Origin: Azospira sp. I13
GTDB lineage: Bacteria > Pseudomonadota > Gammaproteobacteria > Burkholderiales > Rhodocyclaceae
Direction of reading: 5' to 3'
DNA length: 64,000 bases
Assembly: GCF_003112695.1 (NCBI RefSeq)
Contig: NZ_BFBP01000003.1
Span: 231,227-295,226 of the forward strand
The notes under the pieces: model-generated
What the model saw: only the letters and a program-made list of their open reading frames with translations
The model's database searches: none
What the model was told of the DNA's origin: nothing
Shown here: positions 36,971-45,115 of the stretch, piece by piece
Layout: each line of letters begins with the position of its first letter
Numbering within the stretch: position 1 is the first letter of the stretch
Program-made: the position numbers and the translations under genes

Positions 36971-37795
36971 ATGCTGCCCAGCCTGTTCATTTCCCACGGT
37001 GCCCCCACCTTCGCCCTCGAGCCGGGGGAGATCGGTGCCCGCCTGACGGCCCTCGGCCGGGAACTGCCCAAGCCCCGGGCCGTGGTGGTGATTTCTCCCC
37101 ACTGGATCACCGCCGGCCTGGAGGTGGCCACCAGCCCCCAGCCGCAAACCATCCACGACTTCGGTGGCTTTCCCGAAGCCCTCTACCGCCTGGAATATCC
37201 GGCGGCAGGTTCCCCCGCGGTGGCGGCGGAAGTGGTGGAAGCCCTGGCCCAGGCCGGCTTTCCCGCCCGCAGCAATCCCCACCGGGGGCTGGACCATGGT
37301 GCCTGGGTGCCCCTGATGCACCTGTATCCAAAGGCCGACGTGCCGGTGGTGCAGCTGTCCCTGCCCATGACCTCTTCCTACCCGGTGCTGCTGGCCCTGG
37401 GCCGCGCCCTGGCGCCCCTGCGCCAGGCCGGCATCCTGGTGCTGGCTTCCGGCAGCATCACCCACAACCTGCACGATTTTCGCCTGGGCAGTGGCGAGGC
37501 CGCCTACGCCCGGGAATTCATGGAGTGGGTGGCGCAGACCCTGGCCGCCGGTGACACCGAGGCACTGCTGGACCTGCGTCGCCGCGCGCCCCATGCCCAG
37601 CGGGCCCATCCGACGGACGAGCACCTGCAGCCCCTGTTGATCGCCCTTGGTGCTGCCGGCGACGACGGCCATCAGGTGCAACGTCTGGACGGCGGCATCG
37701 TCTACGGCGTCATCGGCATGGATGCCTACCTGTTCGGCCAGACCGGCTTTGCCGCCCTTCCTGCCGCCGCTGCCCGCGAAACCGCCACCGTCTGA
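36971..37795 (+). CDS. DODA-type (LigB superfamily) extradiol dioxygenase
   Basis: 274 residues, class III extradiol ring-cleavage family including E. coli YgiD. Metal and catalytic residues are recognisable: His in FISHGAP, His in SPHW, His in GLDHGAWVPL and His in GSITHNLHDF. Members bind Zn or Fe(II) and open catecholic rings such as DOPA. First gene of a four-gene operon (cytochrome b561 follows after 13 bp), probably activated by the divergent LysR. The physiological substrate is unknown. Confidence 0.9.
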   Translation: MLPSLFISHGAPTFALEPGEIGARLTALGRELPKPRAVVVISPHWITAGLEVATSPQPQTIHDFGGFPEALYRLEYPAAGSPAVAAEVVEALAQAGFPARSNPHRGLDHGAWVPLMHLYPKADVPVVQLSLPMTSSYPVLLALGRALAPLRQAGILVLASGSITHNLHDFRLGSGEAAYAREFMEWVAQTLAAGDTEALLDLRRRAPHAQRAHPTDEHLQPLLIALGAAGDDGHQVQRLDGGIVYGVIGMDAYLFGQTGFAALPAAAARETATV

Positions 37796-37808
37796 CAAGG
37801 AGAAAAAA

Positions 37809-38342
37809 ATGCGCCAGACCTCCCGCTACACCCCCACCGCCCGGGCCCTGCACTGGCTGATGGCCCTTGGCATGATCGGCACCTTTGCCGTGGGCATCTA
37901 CATGCACGACCTACCCCTGTCGCCCCAGAAGTTGCAGATCTACTCCTGGCACAAGTGGGCCGGCGTCACCCTGTTCCTGCTGCTTCTGGCCCGCCTGGCC
38001 TGGCGCATTACCCACCAGCCGCCGGCCCCGGTGGCCATGCCGGCCTGGCAGAAGGCAGCGGCGGAGGGCGTACATCACCTGCTCTACCTGCTGATGCTGG
38101 CCATTCCCCTTTCCGGCTGGCTGATGAGTTCCGCCAAGGGCTTCCAGACCGTCTACTTCGGCGTGCTGCCCATTCCCGACCTCATCGGCAAGAACCCGGA
38201 ACTGGGCGAGCTGCTGAAGACCGCCCACATGGGCCTCAACTTCTTCATGATCGCCCTGGTGGCCGCCCACGCCGCCGCTGCCGTGAAGCACCACTTCATC
38301 GACAAGGACGACACCCTGCGGCGCATGTTGCCGGGTCGCTAA
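37809..38342 (+). CDS. Cytochrome b561
   Basis: 177 residues, four-helix di-heme b membrane protein of the prokaryotic b561 family, transferring electrons between the quinone pool and periplasmic acceptors. Heme-ligand histidines are seen in ALHWLMAL, YSWHKWAGV, GVHHLLYL and KTAHMGLN. A strong AAGGAG lies 7 bases before ATG 37809. Next to two YceI genes, an association seen in many proteobacteria, where YceI may carry the isoprenoid quinone. Confidence 0.92.
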   Translation: MRQTSRYTPTARALHWLMALGMIGTFAVGIYMHDLPLSPQKLQIYSWHKWAGVTLFLLLLARLAWRITHQPPAPVAMPAWQKAAAEGVHHLLYLLMLAIPLSGWLMSSAKGFQTVYFGVLPIPDLIGKNPELGELLKTAHMGLNFFMIALVAAHAAAAVKHHFIDKDDTLRRMLPGR

Positions 38343-38450
38343 GCCGCCAAACCAGTCAGCCACTCAACCCATCATCCGGCCCCGGCCCAAATTTTCGCCG
38401 CCGCCACCTTTCGCCGCTGCCACTTTTCCTACCCCGACGGAGATCCCCAC

Positions 38451-39029
38451 ATGATCAAGCAAACCCTCAGCGCCGCAGCCCTGGCTGCCGCCTTCATCGC
38501 CCTGCCGGCCCAGGCCGTGGAATATGGCACCGTGCAGGTGGAGAAGACCCAGGTGGCCTTCACCTACAAGCAGATGAACGTGCCCATCGACGGCAAGTTC
38601 AAGAAGACCGCCGCCAGCATCGCCTTCGACCCGGCCAAGCCCCAGGCCGCCAAGGCCACTCTGGAAATCGACCTGGCCAGCATCGACGCCGGTTCCCAGG
38701 AGGCCAACGACGAGGTAGCCGGCAAGCTGTGGTTCAACACCAAGGCTTTCCCCAAGGCCACCTTCGTTTCCAGCGGCGTCAAGGCCCTGGGCAACAACCG
38801 CTTCGAAGTGGCGGGCAAGCTGACCATCAAGGGCAAGACCCAGGATGCCACCGCCCCCTTCACCTTCAAGCAGGACGGGGCCAATGGCGTCTTCGACGGC
38901 ACCTTCACCCTGAAGCGGGCCGATTTCGCCATCGGTGAAGGCATGTGGGCCGATTTCGGCACCGTGGCCAATGAAATCCAGATCAAGTTCCACGTCGTGG
39001 CAGCCCCCGCTGCCGCGGCCAAGAAGTAA
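38451..39029 (+). CDS. YceI-family periplasmic lipid-binding protein, copy 1
   Basis: 192 residues with a signal peptide ending near PAQA (residue 22). The eight-stranded lipocalin-like barrel of the YceI family binds long isoprenoids such as ubiquinone-8. Typical features are the repeated KATLEIDLASIDAGSQEAND block, the LWFNTKAFPKATFVS strand and the LTIKGKTQDATAPFTF strand. It lies 108 bp after the cytochrome b561 gene and is followed by a second, divergent YceI gene, so the pair is a tandem but old duplication. Confidence 0.9.
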   Translation: MIKQTLSAAALAAAFIALPAQAVEYGTVQVEKTQVAFTYKQMNVPIDGKFKKTAASIAFDPAKPQAAKATLEIDLASIDAGSQEANDEVAGKLWFNTKAFPKATFVSSGVKALGNNRFEVAGKLTIKGKTQDATAPFTFKQDGANGVFDGTFTLKRADFAIGEGMWADFGTVANEIQIKFHVVAAPAAAAKK

Positions 39030-39108
39030 GCCGCACCCCAGCAACACCCCAACCCCAACCCCAAAGCGCAAACGCGTAAAAATCAGAAACCTCAACAGGA
39101 GATTCACC

Positions 39109-39675
39109 ATGATCAAGCAACTCGTCGCCGTCGCCCTGACCGCCGCTTCCTTTGCCGCCGCCGCTGCCCCCGAAACCTATGTGATGGACGGTAGCCACAC
39201 CTATCCGCGCTTCTCCTACAGCCACTTCGGCTACTCCACCCAGCTCTCCCGCTTCGACAAGACCAGCGGCAAGATCGTCATCGACAAGGCCGCCAAGACC
39301 GGCAGCGTGGACGTGGCCATCGACATGAAGTCCGTCAATACCGGCTCCGCCCTGTTCAACGAGCACATCCAGGGCGAAGACTTTCTGGATACCGCCAAGT
39401 ACCCCACCGCCACCTACAAATCCACCAAGGTGAATTTTGACGGCGACAAGGTGGTGTCGGTGGAGGGCAACCTGACCATCAAGGGCGTCACCAAGCCCGT
39501 CACCCTGGCCATCACCTCCTTCCAGTGCATGCCCCACCCGATGCTGAAGAAGGATGCCTGCGGCGCCAACGCCACCGCCGTGATCAAGCGCAGCGAGTTC
39601 AACGCCGGCAAGTACGCCCCCTACGTGGGCGACGAAGTAACCCTGACCATCGCCGTGGAAGCCATCAAGGAGTAA
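39109..39675 (+). CDS. YceI-family periplasmic protein, copy 2
   Basis: 188 residues, signal peptide to about residue 19 (AAAAA), YceI barrel. It differs from copy 1 by SHTYPRFSYSHFGYSTQLSRF near the start, the classical YceI form, and by a Cys pair (FQCMPHPMLKKDACG) absent from copy 1 that may form a disulfide. AACAGGAG precedes ATG 39109. Last gene of the operon, with the terminator at 39779. Confidence 0.92.
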   Translation: MIKQLVAVALTAASFAAAAAPETYVMDGSHTYPRFSYSHFGYSTQLSRFDKTSGKIVIDKAAKTGSVDVAIDMKSVNTGSALFNEHIQGEDFLDTAKYPTATYKSTKVNFDGDKVVSVEGNLTIKGVTKPVTLAITSFQCMPHPMLKKDACGANATAVIKRSEFNAGKYAPYVGDEVTLTIAVEAIKE

Positions 39676-39778
39676 TCGCTACCCCGCGCTTTGTGCGGGG
39701 TTCGGCGATTTCTCTCGCTCCGCAGGGCCTGCGGCAGCGGCCCGGCGGCTTCATTCCGGGCCGCTATCGTCGGCCACC

Positions 39779-39815
39779 GCCCGCCCCGCGCCTTGGCGCT
39801 GGGCGGGCTTTTTCT
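39779..39815 (+). terminator. Terminator of the dioxygenase-YceI operon
   Basis: Outer stem GCCCGCCC (39779-39786) / GGGCGGGC (39801-39808), inner stem GCGCC / GGCGC and five T residues (39809-39813). A second, T-less hairpin with 10-bp arms (39736-39745 / 39756-39765) precedes it. Confidence 0.85.
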
Positions 39816-39839
39816 CGATGGGCGTGGGGATTGTTTAGA

Positions 39840-41336
39840 ATGGGCATTCCGGCTGCGGCCCTTACAGTCATTTCCCTGCGCCCCGTGCTTGCCCGCTTGT
39901 CCTCTCTCCTGAGCGCCCGCCTCTATCCCCGCTCTTTCCTCAAGCTGCTGCTGCTGGCGTTCGGGGCGGCGGCCTTGCCCCTGGTGATCGCTCTGGTGCA
40001 GACCGCCCTGGAGGTGGATCTGCTGGTGCAGCAGAGCCGCCAGGCGGTGGGCCAGACGGCTCAGGCGGCCCGGGCCAGCCGCCAGTTGCTGGAGCAGACC
40101 GTGGCCCTAGAACGGGCCGCCCGCCAGTATCTGGTGCTGGGGGACGCCGGCCTGCTGGCGGATTACGACACCCTGCGCAGCGGCTTCAAGGCCACCTCCA
40201 GCGAGCTTTCCCTACTGCCCCTGGACGAAGCCCAGCTCACCGAGCTCAACCGCACCATCGATACCGAAGCCGCCCTGCACGAGCGCCTGCCGGCCATGTC
40301 TGGCGGCAAGACAACCCTGGCCCGGGATTACGCCGACCTCTCGGAACTGGCCCGGGGCGTGCAACGCATCAGCGATGCCCTGACCGACCGGGAAATGGCG
40401 CGCCTTGGCCAGCTCGCCGGGGAGGCGGAACAGCGCCTGTGGAAGCAACTGCTGGCCATGCTGCTGCTGGGGGCGGGGGTCTTTGCCCTGGCCGCGGCCC
40501 TCATTGCCCGTCCGGTGCGGGAGCTGGAGGCCGCCGTGAGCCGCCTGGGAGGCGGCGATTTCCAGGCCCCGGTGGCCGTGCACGGCCCGGCGGACCTTGA
40601 ACGCCTGGGGGAGCGCCTGGAATGGTTGCGCCAGGAACTGAACGCCCTGGAGGCCCAGAAGGCTCGCTTTCTGCGCCATGTCTCCCACGAACTGAAAACT
40701 CCCCTTACGGCCCTGCGGGAAGGGGCGGAGCTGCTGGCCGACGGCAGCGTCGGCAGCCTTTCCGAGGGGCAGCGGGACATCGTGGCCATCCTCCAGGGCA
40801 AGAGTCGCCAGCTCCAGGGCATGATCGAAGGGCTGCTCAATGCCCAGCGCGCCCTGGACGATCTGGGGCGCCTGCAGCGCCAGCCCCTGGACCTGGCCGA
40901 AGTGCTGCGCCAGGGGGTGGAGGCCCATGCCCTGGCGGCCCAGGCCCGGGATCTGCGTTTTGCCCTGGAATGCCCGTCCCTATTGGTTTCCGGCGATCGG
41001 GCCAAGCTCGCCACGGTGGTCGATAACCTGCTCTCCAACGCGGTCAAGTATTCCCCTGCCGGTGGTATCATCGCCGTCGCCTTGCAGGCCCGGGGCCGCC
41101 AGGCCTGGCTGGAAGTGCGGGACCAGGGGCCCGGTGTGGCCCCCGCCGACCGGGAACGCATCTTTGACTGGTTCGCCCAGGGCGGCAATCGCCCCCTCAT
41201 GGCCGGTGTGGCCGGCAGCGGCCTGGGCCTGGCCATCGCCCGGGAACTGGCCCAGGCCCATGGCGGCCGCCTCGAACTGCTGGCCGAAGGCCCGCCTGGC
41301 GCCGCTTTCCGCCTGGTACTGCCCCTGGAACCCTGA
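39840..41336 (+). CDS. glrK: Sensor histidine kinase GlrK (QseE)
   Basis: 498 residues. Membrane helices at about 33-55 and 203-223 flank a periplasmic helical sensor domain, followed by HAMP (about 223-275), the dimerisation helix with His283 in FLRHVSHELKTPLTALREGAELL, and the ATPase domain with N box (DNLLSNAVKYSP) and G boxes (DQGPGV, GSGLGLAIA). The H-box region matches enterobacterial GlrK/QseE closely. The ATG at 39840 overlaps a TAGAAT -10-like element, so a slightly later start is possible. Operon with qseG and glrR. Confidence 0.9.
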   Translation: MGIPAAALTVISLRPVLARLSSLLSARLYPRSFLKLLLLAFGAAALPLVIALVQTALEVDLLVQQSRQAVGQTAQAARASRQLLEQTVALERAARQYLVLGDAGLLADYDTLRSGFKATSSELSLLPLDEAQLTELNRTIDTEAALHERLPAMSGGKTTLARDYADLSELARGVQRISDALTDREMARLGQLAGEAEQRLWKQLLAMLLLGAGVFALAAALIARPVRELEAAVSRLGGGDFQAPVAVHGPADLERLGERLEWLRQELNALEAQKARFLRHVSHELKTPLTALREGAELLADGSVGSLSEGQRDIVAILQGKSRQLQGMIEGLLNAQRALDDLGRLQRQPLDLAEVLRQGVEAHALAAQARDLRFALECPSLLVSGDRAKLATVVDNLLSNAVKYSPAGGIIAVALQARGRQAWLEVRDQGPGVAPADRERIFDWFAQGGNRPLMAGVAGSGLGLAIARELAQAHGGRLELLAEGPPGAAFRLVLPLEP

Positions 41337-41360
41337 GTCGTCTGCCTCGCTCCCCATCCC

Positions 41361-41888
41361 ATGACCCACACCTTCTTCCCTGCTGCCATTCGCCGTGTGC
41401 TCCTGCGCTTGCTGGTGTTGGGCCTAGGGCTAGGCGTGGCCGCCTGTAGCCATGTGCCCGCCGGTTCCGGCGTGGACGATGGCCGCGTCGATCACAGCCG
41501 TCTGGTCCTCGATACCCTGGCCCTGGCGCAGAAAACCGCCACAGCCTCCGCCGAGGAGCAGCGCCGGGAACTGGCCGCCGCCCAGCAGGCCTTCACCCGG
41601 GAACGCAGCCTCACTCACCGCCTGCGCCTGGGAACGCTGCTGGCCCTGCCGCTGCCCAACCTGGAAGACGAGGCCCGGGCGGTGCAGGTGCTGGAACCCG
41701 TGGCGGCCCAGGCCGGCCCGGGCAGTCCGGCAAGCCAATTGGCCGCCCTGCTGCTGGGCCAAGTCAATGACCGCCTCAAGCAGGCCCGCCGCGCCCAGCA
41801 GTTGAAGGAACAGCTGGACGAACTGAAGAACATCGAGCGCCAGCTCATCGAACGGGGCCGCCGCAGCGCCCCGCCCACCCGCCCCTGA
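41361..41888 (+). CDS. qseG: QseG-like outer-membrane lipoprotein
   Basis: 175 residues. A lipoprotein signal peptide has lipobox GVAAC (Cys at about 29). The rest is helical and charged, with a predicted coiled coil at about 135-165 (LKQARRAQQLKEQLDELKNIERQLIERG). Position between kinase and regulator, size and lipobox match QseG, which in enterobacteria lies in the outer membrane and contacts QseE/GlrK. Sequence identity appears low; the name rests mainly on synteny. Confidence 0.75.
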   Translation: MTHTFFPAAIRRVLLRLLVLGLGLGVAACSHVPAGSGVDDGRVDHSRLVLDTLALAQKTATASAEEQRRELAAAQQAFTRERSLTHRLRLGTLLALPLPNLEDEARAVQVLEPVAAQAGPGSPASQLAALLLGQVNDRLKQARRAQQLKEQLDELKNIERQLIERGRRSAPPTRP

Positions 41889-41919
41889 GGGGTGGGGCAC
41901 GCCCTGCCAAGGAGAGTCT

Positions 41920-43278
41920 GTGGCTGAACTGCTGTTGGTGGACGACGATCCCGACATCCTCAAGCTGCTGGCCATGCGCCTGGCCACCGCCGGCCATCGG
42001 GTGCGCACCGCCGACAGCGGCGAACAGGCCCTGGTGATGTTCCAGGCCCAGCGGCCCCAGCTGGTCATCACCGACCTGAAGATGGGGGCCATGGACGGCC
42101 TTGCCCTGTTTGACGAGATCCAGCGCCGGGCGCCGACCCTGCCGGTGATCGTGCTCACCGCCCACGGCACCATTCCCGATGCGGTGGATGCTACACGCCG
42201 CGGTGTCTTTGGTTTCCTCACCAAGCCCTTCGACGGCAAGGCCCTGCTGGAGCAGGTGGAGCAGGCCCTGCGCCTTTCCGTGCCGGCGGGGCAGGGCGCT
42301 GCCCTGGAACCCTGGCGAGCAGAACTGGTGGGCGCCAGTCCGGCCATGCAGGAACTGCTGGAGCGGGCCCGCCTGGTCGCCGCCTCCGAGGCCAGTGTCT
42401 TCATCGCCGGGGCCAGCGGTACCGGCAAGGAGCTGCTGGCGCGGGCGGTGCACCGGGCCAGTCCCCGGGCCGGCAAACCCTTCGTCGCCATCAATTGCGC
42501 CGCCATTCCCGAGCATCTGCTCGAATCCGAACTGTTCGGCCACCGCAAGGGGGCCTTTACCGGCGCCGCCTACCACCACACCGGCCTGTTCCTTGAGGCG
42601 GATGGCGGCACGGTCTTCCTCGACGAAATCGGCGACATGCCCCTGGCCCTCCAGGCCAAGCTGCTGCGGGTGCTGCAGGAGCGCCAGGTGCGGCCCGTGG
42701 GGGCCACCCAGGCGGTGCCGGTGGATGTGCGGGTGGTTTCGGCCACCCACCGCAACCTGGAGGAACTGCTGCAGGGCGGCCAGTTCCGCGAGGACCTTTA
42801 CTACCGGCTCAACGTGGTCTCCCTGCACTTGCCGGCCCTGGCCGAGCGGCGGGAGGACATTCCCCTGCTGGCTAACCATTTCCTGCAGAAGACCGCGGCC
42901 CGCTACGGCAAGCCGGTGACGGCCTTCGCCCCCGAGGCCATGGAGGCTTTGGTGACTGCGCCCTGGCCGGGCAACGTGCGGCAATTGCAGAACGCCGTGG
43001 AGCAGGCCGTGGCCCTGGCGCCCGTGGGGGGCGGCCTGGTGCCCCTGGCCCTGATCCAGGGGGCCCTGCGCTCCGGCGATAATGCCTTCACCTCTCTGGA
43101 TGAAGCCAAGAAGGCCTTCGAGCGGGATTACCTGGTGCGCCTGTTGCGCCTCACCGAGGGCAGTGTCAGCCAGGCAGCCCGCCTGGCCCAGCGCAACCGC
43201 ACCGAGTTCTACAAGCTGCTGGAACGCCATCAGCTGGAACCCGGGCAGTTCAAACCGGGTGGCGCTGACCCGGCCTGA
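41920..43278 (+). CDS. glrR: Sigma-54-dependent response regulator GlrR (QseF)
   Basis: 452 residues. Receiver domain with Asp52 (VITDLKMG); AAA+ domain with Walker A GASGTGKE (164-171) and the sigma-54-contacting GAFTGA loop (211-216); Fis-type HTH at the C-terminus (SVSQAARLAQRNRTEFYKLLERH). The RNRTEFYKLL helix is characteristic of GlrR. It starts with GTG behind AAGGAGAG. Its operators lie directly downstream of its own stop codon, in front of the glycine-zipper genes. Confidence 0.93.
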   Translation: MAELLLVDDDPDILKLLAMRLATAGHRVRTADSGEQALVMFQAQRPQLVITDLKMGAMDGLALFDEIQRRAPTLPVIVLTAHGTIPDAVDATRRGVFGFLTKPFDGKALLEQVEQALRLSVPAGQGAALEPWRAELVGASPAMQELLERARLVAASEASVFIAGASGTGKELLARAVHRASPRAGKPFVAINCAAIPEHLLESELFGHRKGAFTGAAYHHTGLFLEADGGTVFLDEIGDMPLALQAKLLRVLQERQVRPVGATQAVPVDVRVVSATHRNLEELLQGGQFREDLYYRLNVVSLHLPALAERREDIPLLANHFLQKTAARYGKPVTAFAPEAMEALVTAPWPGNVRQLQNAVEQAVALAPVGGGLVPLALIQGALRSGDNAFTSLDEAKKAFERDYLVRLLRLTEGSVSQAARLAQRNRTEFYKLLERHQLEPGQFKPGGADPA

Positions 43279-43282
43279 TCGG

Positions 43283-43300
43283 CGTCGGGCCGGCCCGACA
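43283..43300. promoter_or_regulatory. GlrR-type binding site 1
   Basis: CGTCGGGCCGGCCCGACA, a near-match to the known GlrR operator TGTC-N10-GACA, with a 16-bp perfect palindrome inside (43284-43299). It begins 5 bp after the glrR stop and lies about 168 bp upstream of the predicted transcription start. Confidence 0.75.
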
Positions 43301-43316
43301 GCTGAAATCATCGTTA

Positions 43317-43329
43317 AATCAATGTATTG
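43317..43329 (+). promoter_or_regulatory. IHF consensus site
   Basis: AATCAATGTATTG fits WATCAA-N4-TTR exactly. It lies between the two GlrR sites, in an AT-rich segment, where DNA bending would assist an enhancer-bound sigma-54 activator, as described at E. coli glmY. Confidence 0.65.
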
Positions 43330-43348
43330 CATTTGTTGAAGGGGAACC

Positions 43349-43366
43349 TGTCGGGCCAGCCCGACA
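43349..43366. promoter_or_regulatory. GlrR-type binding site 2
   Basis: TGTCGGGCCAGCCCGACA, an exact TGTC-N10-GACA match, extended to 20 bp of symmetry by flanking C and G. Its centre is 66 bp from site 1 and about 102 bp upstream of the predicted start. Confidence 0.85.
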
Positions 43367-43432
43367 GGCAGGCCGTGATCGCGCGGTGGCAGTTCTTCTT
43401 CAATGCATTGAATTCAAAAGAAATTTCTTTCC

Positions 43433-43448
43433 TGGCACAGCCGTTGCA
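43433..43448 (+). promoter_or_regulatory. Sigma-54 promoter
   Basis: TGGCAC, 5 bp, TTGCA: the GG (43434-43435) and GC (43446-43447) of the -24/-12 elements are 10 bp apart as required. The predicted start is near 43459, 45 bp before the glycine-zipper gene at 43504. Confidence 0.9.
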
Positions 43449-43503
43449 ATAACGGTGTCAAGCCGCGTCATCAACGACGGGCGTTTTGCACAGGAGAAGA
43501 AAA

Positions 43504-43836
43504 ATGAACCTCAGACAGATTGCTGCCGCGGCCGCCCTAGTGGTGGCCAGCGGCCTGGCCCAGGCCCATGGCGGTATCGACGGCGATGCCGTGATTGGCG
43601 GCGCCCTGGGCGGTGCTGCCGGTGCTGCCGTCGGCTCGGCTGTCGGCGGACGCGATGGGGCCATCGTGGGCGGTGCCCTGGGGGCGGCTGCCGGTGTTTC
43701 CCTCAACACCTCCAGCCCGCGCTACGGCGGCTACGGTGGCTATCGAGGCGATGACCGCTACTACTACCGGGAACGCCACGACCGGGGCCGCCACCTGGGC
43801 CACTACAAGCATCGCCATCATCACCATCACGACTGA
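43504..43836 (+). CDS. Glycine-zipper protein with histidine-rich tail
   Basis: 110 residues. A signal peptide ends at AQA-HGG (residue 22). A glycine zipper (GGALGGAAGAAVGSAVGGRDGAIVGGALGAAAG, described by its Gly spacing at about 31-63) may form a membrane hairpin. The Tyr/Gly-rich linker leads to a His/Arg tail with five consecutive His. First gene behind the GlrR/sigma-54 promoter, with AGGAGAAG before the ATG. It is probably an envelope protein made under stress; the tail could bind metal (inference). Confidence 0.8.
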   Translation: MNLRQIAAAAALVVASGLAQAHGGIDGDAVIGGALGGAAGAAVGSAVGGRDGAIVGGALGAAAGVSLNTSSPRYGGYGGYRGDDRYYYRERHDRGRHLGHYKHRHHHHHD

Positions 43837-43868
43837 GTCTGCCTCACCGTTCAACGGAAGGAGCCGCC

Positions 43869-44519
43869 ATGGAACCCACCTTTACTTTCGCCCGGGCCCC
43901 GCTGCCCCGGCACTATCTTTCCCGCCAGCCGACGACTTTGCATCCCCTGCTCAAGGTGGCTGCGGTCTCCTTGACGGTGTTGAGCCTGCTGGGCATCGGC
44001 GCCATCACCGGCCTCATCCCCACGGCCTCTTCCCAGCCTGAAGCGGCGGGCGAGGCCATCGCCGCCGAGGCGGTGGGCACTCCCGCCAGCCACCGCGCCG
44101 GGGCGGAGAAGGGTGCTTCGAGCCAGTCTTCCGGCAAGAGCAGCGGCCAGGGGGGCGCCACACCGGCCAAGGCCAAGGCGGCCTGCGCCAGCTGCGGCGT
44201 GGTGGAAACCGTGCGTACCGTGCAACTGGAAGGCAACGCCAGCGGCATCGGTGCCGTGGCCGGGGGCGTTACCGGCGCCCTGGTGGGCAACCAGTTCGGC
44301 CGGGGCGGCGGCAACACGGCCATGACCCTGATCGGTGCCGCCGGCGGTGCCTATGCCGGCAACAGCATCGAAAAGAACATGAATCGCCAGACCGCCTACC
44401 GCATCACCGTACGCATGGATGACGGCGCCTACCGCACCATTTCCCAGTCCCACGTGCCCTCTGTGGCCGCCGGGGACAAGGTGCGGGTGATCAACGGCAA
44501 CGTCAGCGCCATTCCCTGA
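43869..44519 (+). CDS. Glycine-zipper 2TM (17 kDa antigen-like) protein
   Basis: 216 residues. N-terminal membrane anchor (about 28-50), an Ala/Ser/Gly-rich spacer, a CASCG motif near residue 110, then the glycine-zipper 2TM domain (AVAGGVTGALVGNQFG and LIGAAGGAYAGNSIEKN) and a C-terminal RITVRMDDGAYRTI domain typical of the rickettsial 17 kDa surface antigen/SlyB family. It lies 32 bp after the first glycine-zipper gene and is presumably co-transcribed from the sigma-54 promoter. Likely an envelope-integrity protein. Confidence 0.85.
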   Translation: MEPTFTFARAPLPRHYLSRQPTTLHPLLKVAAVSLTVLSLLGIGAITGLIPTASSQPEAAGEAIAAEAVGTPASHRAGAEKGASSQSSGKSSGQGGATPAKAKAACASCGVVETVRTVQLEGNASGIGAVAGGVTGALVGNQFGRGGGNTAMTLIGAAGGAYAGNSIEKNMNRQTAYRITVRMDDGAYRTISQSHVPSVAAGDKVRVINGNVSAIP

Positions 44520-44597
44520 GTTCCGGGGCTTGCGGCCTGACCATCATCCACTCCCCATGGCAGCGCCATGGACCCAATCCACAATCAGGAGAACATC

Positions 44598-44825
44598 ATG
44601 AAAACAATATTCCGCCCCTTGGCCGCCATCCTGCTGGCCCTTAGCCTGAGCCTTTCCCTGGGGGCCTGCAGCAGCAATCCGACCCGCCAGCAGGTGGGAG
44701 TGGCCACCGGCGCCGTGGTCGGTGGCGTGGTGGGTGCCGCCCTCACCGGCGGCAGCACCACCGGTACCGTGGCCGGTGCTGCTGCCGGTGGCCTGGTGGG
44801 CAATGAACTGTCGAAGCGGCGCTAA
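44598..44825 (+). CDS. Small glycine-zipper lipoprotein (OsmB-like)
   Basis: 75 residues. A lipoprotein signal with lipobox LGAC (Cys about 25) is followed by QQVGVATGAVVGGVVGAAL and a second glycine-zipper half, then a basic end (SKRR). ATG 44598 follows CAGGAG, in preference to an upstream in-frame ATG. Third member of the cluster, 78 bp after the second. It resembles osmotically induced OsmB in size and layout. Confidence 0.85.
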   Translation: MKTIFRPLAAILLALSLSLSLGACSSNPTRQQVGVATGAVVGGVVGAALTGGSTTGTVAGAAAGGLVGNELSKRR

Positions 44826-44832
44826 AGAGCTG

Positions 44833-44870
44833 GGCGGCATCGAGGCACCGAGCTGATGCCGCCTTGCTGA
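44833..44870 (+). terminator. Possible terminator after the glycine-zipper cluster
   Basis: GGCGGCATC (44833-44841) pairs with GATGCCGCC (44855-44863) across a 13-nt loop, followed by TTGCTGATTT. The T tract is interrupted. Confidence 0.45.
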
Positions 44871-45092
44871 TTTCCCGGCTGCGATGACCCTGGGCCGGCG
44901 GCTGCCTCTTGCTGCCGGCCCACTGCCTGTCGCCTGGGTCGATCGTTTCCTGTTTCCTTACTTGCCTGACTTTTCCACTTACCACTCCGCTTCCGCCACT
45001 CCGGCGACTCCCGCTCCTTCCGCCGTTTTCTCCCCAAGCTCCCGTCCCGGGAGCGTGTCCTACCGCACGGAGCCCCAAAAAGGGCCGTGCTA

Positions 45093-45115
45093 GTATTTGT
45101 CGCAAGCACAAATAC
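45093..45115. repeat. Inverted repeat GTATTTGT-N7-ACAAATAC
   Basis: Eight-bp perfect arms with a 7-bp spacer in otherwise GC-rich DNA, about 310 bp before the GGDEF-EAL start. A candidate operator; no matching regulator is known to me. Confidence 0.45.

Noticed and set aside
39736-39765. Hairpin with 10-bp arms before glrK as a terminator
   Set aside because: There is no T tract after it; the adjacent structure at 39779-39813 has the T run and is the better terminator call.
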